NCBI GenBank assembly: GCA_027604665.1
Contig: JADGIZ010000045.1
Location: 1 to 35,606 of the forward strand
DNA length: 35,606 nucleotides
Reading direction: 5' to 3'
Origin: Polyrhizophydium stewartii
Taxonomy: Eukaryota; Chytridiomycota; Chytridiomycetes; Rhizophydiales
A program made the position numbers and the translations under genes. Below are positions 30,170 to 35,606 of this stretch, one piece after another (position 1 is the stretch's first letter; the number at the start of each line of letters is the position of its first letter). The notes beneath the pieces were generated by a model. That model saw only the letters and a program-made list of their open reading frames with translations, was not told where the DNA came from and searched no databases.

Positions 30170-30868
30170 ATGTCGGCGCTCGACCTGCTCCCGGAGGACA
30201 ACGCCTCGTACGCCACGCAAGAGTACTGGGAGTCGCGCTACATCCAGTGCGTCTGGCGCCGGCTGCGCGGAGCGGGGCTGCGGCGGCGCTGATGCCGGCG
30301 ACGCAGGGAACAGGAGGATGCCACGTTCGACTGGTTCAAAGGCTTCGACGAGCTGCGAGAACCGCTCGAGCAGGTGCTGAGCAACAGGAGCGGCCGCATC
30401 CTGCACCTCGGCTGCGGCAACAGCCGGCTCGGCGAGGACATGCACCGCGCCGGCTGGACCGACATTGTCAACGTCGACTTTTCGCCCAAGGTCATTGAGA
30501 CGATGGCGACCCGGTGCGCGGGACTCGATGGGCTGCACTGGCTCGTGGCCGACGTGTTCAAGCTCGACGAGGTGTTTGACGCCGAGACGTTCGACTATGC
30601 GATCGACAAGGGCACGCTCGACGCACTGCTGACGCGCAAGCACGATCCGTGGAACCCGCCGGCGGATCTGTGCGCCGAGATCGAGCGATACATGGCGCAG
30701 GTTGCCCGGTGCCTGCGCCGCGGCGGCGTCTTTCTCCACATCACCTTTGCGCAGCCGCATTTTCGGCGGCGGTTCGTCGAAACGGCCGGGCTGCAGATCG
30801 AGACGCGGGTGCTGACCGGAAAGGACGGCGGATTCGAGTACTTTGCGTATGTGTGCGTCAAGCAATGA
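30170..30868 (+). CDS. class I SAM methyltransferase, EEF1AKMT4/METTL13-like
   Basis: Two exons, 30170-30246 and 30307-30868, give 212 residues; the 60-nt intron is in phase 2. The sequence runs SYATQEYWESRYIQEQ...FDWF (family start YWD.RY...FDWF). Motif I follows, ILHLGCGNSRLGEDM, which binds S-adenosylmethionine, then VNVDFS, FDYAIDKGTLDALL and a C-terminal FRRRF...FEYFAYVCVK strand pair. The DKGTLDAL signature is typical of the METTL13/EEF1AKMT4/CSKMT group. Characterised members methylate lysines of translation factor eEF1A or of citrate synthase. The substrate here cannot be told from sequence. An earlier start at 30134 or 30104 is possible (224 or 234 residues). No targeting peptide is evident with the chosen start. 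Confidence 0.85.
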
Positions 30869-31125
30869 ATGCCAAGGCTGTCTCTGCCGCGGCGCTGTGG
30901 GCCTCGAAGATGCAGATGCGACGCTCCGTCTCACTCGCCTTGCTTTTTTTCGCAATCTTGCCGAGCTTCGCGATGCTGCAGGCGCCTTCGAACCTCGTCA
31001 GCCCCGATCTCGAGATCGCGCCGGCCGCCGTATGGCTGGTGACCCAGGCGCCGCCATCGCTGCGACTGCAAGTCATCCTCGACGATCTGCCGCCTCCATC
31101 CCCCCGAGCGCTCTGCTGCAGCGCA

Positions 31126-33281
31126 ATGGGCGTCGAGATGGATCTGGTGGAGGGACATTGCAGCTCGATTGGCGTCGATGTTGGCTTGGGCGGGGGCTCT
31201 ACCACTGAGACGCGTGCCGGCATGGCCCAAGGATGCCCCATTGCGCGTCAAGGCTCGAGCGCCATCGTCGGCTGCGACGACACCGGCTTGCTCGTTGGGC
31301 ATGCAAGTCTCGTCAACACCGAGGCAGCCGACATGCCAAACGAGCAGAGTCAAAGGCCTGCTGCTGCGGCATCAAGCTTTGTCGTTCCTGAACCCATGCC
31401 TCACCCCAGCCAGAGCTCCCTCAGCTCAACGTCGGTCGACGCGTGCGTTGCGCTTGAGACAGCTCAGCAGCGATCGTCGGAAGCGCGCGGGTCCATCGCT
31501 GGTGGCACTCAAGGAGACCCAAAAGACTCTGGCGAGGAGCACTGGAGGCGAGGACTCGAGGATGGAAAGCAAGAGCCAAACGAGGCGCTTTTCCAGGCAT
31601 CTTCTAGCAAGCCTCATGCCTTTGGCCGTGCCGAGAGCGATTACAGCAGAGTTCGTGCCAGCCAGCAGGGGTTTGGCGACAAGGGCACGCAGTGTCGCGA
31701 GTATGCCCCCCGCATGGCCGTCAACGACCGACGCGCGGCTCAACACATTTCCAGCGACAGCACTGATGCCACTTTGAGCGCGAGCACAGCAGTCGGACGC
31801 TCCACATTGGTGTTTGCTCGCGACGGCATGCCCTACGATCGCCCTTGCGGCCGTGTGGAAGAAGCCGCCGGCGCTGAGTCGTCTGGCACTTTTGCGCAAG
31901 CCGAGCAGCAAGGATGGGACGCAAGCCCTTCGAGAAATCAAGTCCAGGGTCTCCCAGAGGCCAGCCGCCAGTCTGCAGGATCGGAGCAAGGGGTGAGCAT
32001 CGAAAATCACCCAGCCCCCTGCAGCCAGCCCCGCCGCGTATCGGCTTGCAGTTGGCTGACATTCCATGCACGATCTACGTCCACGGCAATGCCGACGCCG
32101 ACGCTGACGCAGATGCCCGCCGCGTTTGGCCAAGGCCGCGAGCAGCTGCACTGGGGTTATCTCGCGCCGTATGGGTCGTTTTCTACAGGGCTCGGCGGCC
32201 AGTGGGCCACGCCGCATATCCTGCCGTCCGCCGGCTCCGACGCGCACATGCGCATCGGGCCACTGAGCATCAGCTACGTTTACAAAGTGCCTATTGCAGC
32301 GCCGCCGCATATCGGCCTTGCATACGGCGGTGCGGTCCCGGTCTTGCAGAACGGCTATCCGTACAACATGCAGCGACTGCAGCTGGCGATGGGTATGCAG
32401 CCTGCAAGGCGTGCGATCCAATCCGCGCCGCTGACACAGGAATCCCCGCGACCGCGCAGGGAGCCAAGGGGAGAATGTCGAGGACCCGTGGGGCCACGGC
32501 GAGCCGCATCTTCGCTTTGATGGCCCTGCGGGTGAAGACGCTGCTGGCGAAGCGAGTGCGATGCGCGGCCCCAGATGCGGCGACGGCGCCACGCAAGTCA
32601 TTGGCATGGGTTGCTGGGACCACTTGACGAATGCGGGGTCCGCAAGACACGAAAACTGCTGTGCCTCGGACATGGGCCTGATCTCGGCCGAGCTGAGTGG
32701 GCAGAGCACGCTTGTTGGACAAGACGACCAGGAGGCGGAGGAGAGCGTCAAGGCTGCCACCAAAGTGAGTTGCGGGACGCAGGATCTGCTTCCCGAGATC
32801 GTCGCCAGCCGTGGTGTGCTGACAGCAACGCGGTCTGGGCGACGCACAGCAGCAGGCCAAGGGGCGGCCAAAGATGGTCAAGGGCAGTCGCAAGGCGTTC
32901 CATCCTGCCGCGCGCACGGCCAAGAACGTCGCCAAGGCGTGCGTGCATTGCAAAAAGGCGCATCTGGCCTGCGACGAGGAGCGCCCCTGTCGCCGCTGCG
33001 TCCATCTCAACAAGACGGACTGCGTCGACGTCGAGCACAAGAAGCGCGGACGGCCTCGGTCTGCGCACAAGCAGGAGGCGATGAAGGCGGCCGCAGCTGA
33101 GGCAGTCGCTGCCCAGGCCATCGTCGCGGTCGCCCGGCGCAGGCGACAGGCGGCAGGCCCGCGCTCGGAGGGAGACACGCGGGCCAATACGCGCAGCACA
33201 CCGGCTGATGGCGCTGGCGGTGCGCCGACCAGAGAGGTTGGCCAAGGAGCCAAAGGTCGCGGCACGAAAGGCGGTCGGTGA
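31126..33281 (+). CDS. Zn2Cys6 zinc-cluster transcription factor, DNA-binding domain near the C-terminus
   Basis: Proposed exons 31126-32392, 32460-32764 and 32853-33281 sum to 666 residues in phase; both introns have good donors (gtatgc, gtgagt) and ctgac branch sites. The first roughly 530 residues are Ser/Gln/Ala-rich and unrecognised. The zinc cluster follows (CVHCKKAHLACDEERPCRRC, plus a sixth Cys in NKTDC), flanked by basic GRPKMVKGSRK and KKRGRPR, AT-hook-like cores. This family is essentially fungal and binds DNA as a Zn2Cys6 cluster. The start is uncertain, because the frame is open upstream to 30649. An in-frame intron at 31992-32112 is possible. After about 33200 a different frame (…AVGDVYAGGIDVPMDRAI…) also looks coding, so the C-terminus may be longer. 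Confidence 0.75.
32088..32116 (+). repeat. short GACGCN tandem repeat
   Basis: About four imperfect copies of gacgcc/gacgct/gacgca lie inside the zinc-cluster gene. They fall at the end of the possible in-frame intron 31992-32112, whose acceptor would be gctgacgcag. Confidence 0.5.
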
Positions 33282-33468
33282 TGTGTATGCCGGCGGCATT
33301 GACGTGCCCATGGACCGCGCGATCGAGGGGGAGCAACAGATGCCTCACCTGTGCGGCCCGACGCACCAAGAGCCAGGATAAACAACTGATTCATTCCAAG
33401 ATGCTCCAAAGGCAAGAGAAGGGAAGCGAGAGCGCATGGGCGTAGCAGTGCCGCGGCAGGCGGCGGAT
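33282..33468. other. convergent intergenic region, zinc-cluster gene / sirtuin
   Basis: 187 bp between two 3' ends. A plus-strand frame stays open to a TAA at about 33378-33380, which could be an alternative end of the zinc-cluster gene. Otherwise nothing is recognised. Confidence 0.4.
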
Positions 33469-35606
33469 TCATTCATGGACACGGGGGGAGGTGGGCAGCT
33501 GCGAGATCAGCATGCCATCGCGGGCAATGCGGCCAAAGCCGTCGATCTCGCGGTCTGCGTCTGAACAGAGGTCTGGGTGGAGCGGATCCAGCGCACCCAG
33601 CGCGCCCAGCGCGGTGGTGCAGGCGGCGGTGGAGCTGCCGGGCGAGCCGCCACCATCGCTGCAGATGCGGCTGAAGCAGTCTGAAGCGGCAATGGAGTTG
33701 ACGCCTGCTGGCGCGGGCGTGCAGTCCAGGTCGTCGTCGAAATCGTCGCCAAAGACGTCGTCGTAGACGTCGTCGCTGCTGTCGCCGTTGCCGTCATTGT
33801 CGATGATTAGACGCACTGGCACCGGGGGCTCTCTGCAGCCGCGGGCGAGGTCGGCGTCGGTCAAGCTCGCGGCGGCGGTGTAGTACGGGCCTGTTGCTGC
33901 GGAGCTGACAGCGACGCTGTAGAACACATCCAGGCGGTCGTCGTCGTCATCATCATCATCGTCGTGATTGTGCCGGTGGTGGTCGCCGATGTTGTCGTCG
34001 GTGTCAAAGTCGAGCTCGCTTGTTGCTCGGTCCGAGGCCGATGGGGCCGAGAAGGACGACCGCGATCGCGAGCGGGGCGGCGACGACTGCGAGAAAGGCT
34101 CGCGACCGGACGCCGAGTCGAGATCCGAGTTGGACTCTGAGTCTGAGCTGCAGGCCGAACCCGATGCAAACGAGTCGTCGTCGTCGTAGTCGTCGTCATC
34201 ATAGCCCGAGTGGCTTGACTCGACTGCGCCTTCAAAGAGAAGCCTGTGGGGGAGGCTGCCCTGTCGGAAAGCAGGCGCGGGCGGGTCGAGCGGCTTGCGT
34301 GTGCTGCCAGCTTGGTGGTCCTCGGAAGCGTGCGACTGCGGGGAGACAGCATCTGCCGACTCGAGGGGCGGCGGCGAGCGGGCAGCGTCGGCGGGCAGAG
34401 ACATCGGCTTGGGCAGGCCGGCAGCGCAGTTGGACTGGGCCAGGGCCGGGGGCGGGGGCGGGATGGACCAACCGAGATGGCGGCAGAGCTCAGCGACGAT
34501 CGAGTCGCAGTATCCAAGCAGCTGGACATCAAAGTTGCTCATGCTTGGGAGGGCCTCGAGGTTGATGAGGATCTGAGGCACGTCGTGGGGGATGCGGTCC
34601 TTGACGTCTGCGACGGGCGAGACCTTGAGCGACGAGCCCATGACGATGAGCAGATCGACGCGGCGCATGTCCTCGAGGAAGAAGCGCTCAAACTCGTCCG
34701 GCAGCTTCTCGCCGAAAAAGACAATGTCTGGCTTGAGGATGCCATCGCGGTCCTCGTGGCAGCGCGGGCAGCGGGGGACCGACTTTTTCTGGATGTCCGG
34801 CTCGATGGCGGAGCCCGGGACGTGGTAGCCGCAGACGATGCAGGTTGCGGTGGCAAAGGAGCCGTGGCACTGGACGACGCGGTTGATGCCGGCTGCGCGC
34901 TCGAGGGTGTCGATGTTCTGTGTGTAGTTTCTGAGGAGCTTTCCTTTTTGCTCGAGCAGCTTGATGAACATGTGCGAGGGCGAGGGGACAAAGTTGCTTG
35001 GGTAGATCTCGCGGGCAAAGGAGAAGAAGGTCTCTGGGCGGGCGCGGAAGTAGTTGATGTCGAACATCTGCTGGGGGTCCTCGAGATCAAACTCGTCGAG
35101 ACGCGAGTAGATGCCGTTCTTTGAGCGGAAGTCTGGGATGCCGCACGAGACGGAGCATCCAGCGCCGGTCAGGACCATGATGTTTGAGCACGAGTCGAGC
35201 AGGCGCAATACGTCGTCAAGGGAGTTGATGTCTGGGCGCTTCTTCCGCACAATCTTTTTTTTGTTTGCGGCGGCGCAGCGGGCACAAGGGAGCGCGCGGG
35301 GGGGGGGCAGCGGCAGGCGGCAGTCGTGTCAGCGAGGCGAGGGCCAGGGGCAGAGCGCGGTGCGTGTGGGCGCGGCGGGAGTACCTTGTCCTCCATGACG
35401 GCGCGCAGCAGCGGCACGAGGTGGTCGCGCGGGGCCATGTGCAGGTGCAGCGGCAGGTCGACGTCAAAGACCTGAAACAGGTTCGCGACGCCGAGGTGCT
35501 GGTACTGGTCGAGCCAGGGGCGGAAGCCCATCAGGCGGGCGTCGTCGAGCATGGCGGCGCGCACGAGCGGGGGCAGCACGAAGCCGGGGGCGGCGCGCGG
35601 CACGGC
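33469..35606 (-). CDS. SIR2: SIRT1/Sir2-type NAD-dependent protein deacetylase, 5' end cut by window
   Basis: Exon 35253-33469 (594 codons plus stop) is joined through a 131-nt intron (35384-35254) to an exon that runs off the right edge. The catalytic domain is complete: GAGCSVSCGIPDFRS (NAD site), NYTQNIDTLE, QCHGSFATATC with the catalytic His, paired zinc cysteines (CIVC and CPRC), FFGEKLPDEF and IVMGSSLKV. The RKKRPDINSLDDVLRLL lead-in and LLRNYTQNID place it in class I (SIRT1, Sir2/Hst1). It removes acetyl groups from histones and other proteins, making O-acetyl-ADP-ribose, a substrate of macrodomain enzymes such as the one at 16203. The C-terminal half (about 300 residues) is low-complexity, with Ser-rich and poly-Asp tracts. 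The join LLRAVMEDK|IVRKKRPD fits the family, though the acceptor is A-rich. Confidence 0.93.
33735..34205. repeat. GAY/GTC triplet tracts coding for poly-Asp in the sirtuin
   Basis: Several runs of gtc/atc triplets (minus strand GAC/GAT) occur around 33735-33805, 33936-33966 and 34172-34203. They encode Asp runs of up to nine residues. They are simple-sequence tracts within a coding exon and are likely to vary in length between strains. Confidence 0.7.

Noticed and set aside
29444..30955. 503-codon minus-strand open frame as one gene
   Set aside because: Only its last part (29977-29495) is real, as the first exon of the cyclase. The rest is antisense to the methyltransferase and has no conserved content.
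31426..32871. 481-codon open frame on the minus strand opposite the zinc-cluster gene
   Set aside because: Its translation is Arg/Ala/Ser-rich with no family features. The plus-strand exons have good splice signals and lead in frame into a certain zinc cluster, so this is a GC-rich shadow.

Overview
The window is nuclear DNA of a GC-rich fungus, most likely a zoosporic one (chytrid or relative). It combines a dynein heavy chain, which implies a flagellated lineage, with a fungal Zn2Cys6 zinc-cluster regulator, and nearly all its genes are cut by short introns (about 45-130 nt). Most introns carry a CTGAC/CTAAC-like branch site shortly before the AG. I built the exon chains by eye from splice signals, reading frame and family conservation. 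In every multi-exon model except GPI11 the summed exons give a whole number of codons.

Layout, left to right. 318-14874 (-): a complete, about 4716-residue divergent dynein heavy chain with broken ATPase sites. 15033-15650 (+): a PRELI/UPS (slowmo-type) mitochondrial lipid-transfer protein, head-to-head with the dynein. 16203-16997 (-): a MacroD-type macrodomain ADP-ribosyl hydrolase. 17060-22878 (+): FANCI of the Fanconi anaemia ID2 clamp, in 28 exons, starting only 62 bp from the macrodomain gene. 22852-23680 (-): GPI11/PIG-F, whose 3' end overlaps the FANCI 3' end. 23937-25932 (+): mevalonate kinase. 25993-29977 (-): a GAF-GAF-class III nucleotide cyclase. 30170-30868 (+): an EEF1AKMT4/METTL13-like methyltransferase. 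31126-33281 (+): a zinc-cluster transcription factor. 33469-35606 (-): a SIRT1/Sir2-type sirtuin, cut by the right edge.

Most entries are eukaryotic housekeeping genes, so there is no operon logic. There is a strong pattern of divergent pairs with very short shared promoters (dynein/UPS, macrodomain/FANCI, GPI11/ERG12, cyclase/methyltransferase). Pairs that converge have short gaps, except for 552 bp at 15651-16202.

The best candidates for something new are the dynein and the FANCI. The dynein keeps the whole motor architecture and a conserved microtubule-binding domain. However, it has lost Walker B and sensor I in AAA1 and the P-loop of AAA4, and it carries a long N-terminal extension with repeated RPxSA motifs. 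The FANCI aligns without gaps across the human monoubiquitination site but has Glu in place of Lys, and it lacks the S/TQ phosphorylation cluster. The window also has an unusual number of GC-AG introns (four candidates among about 58) and a 24-nt microexon. No RNA genes, transposons, CRISPR arrays or viral sequences were recognised.
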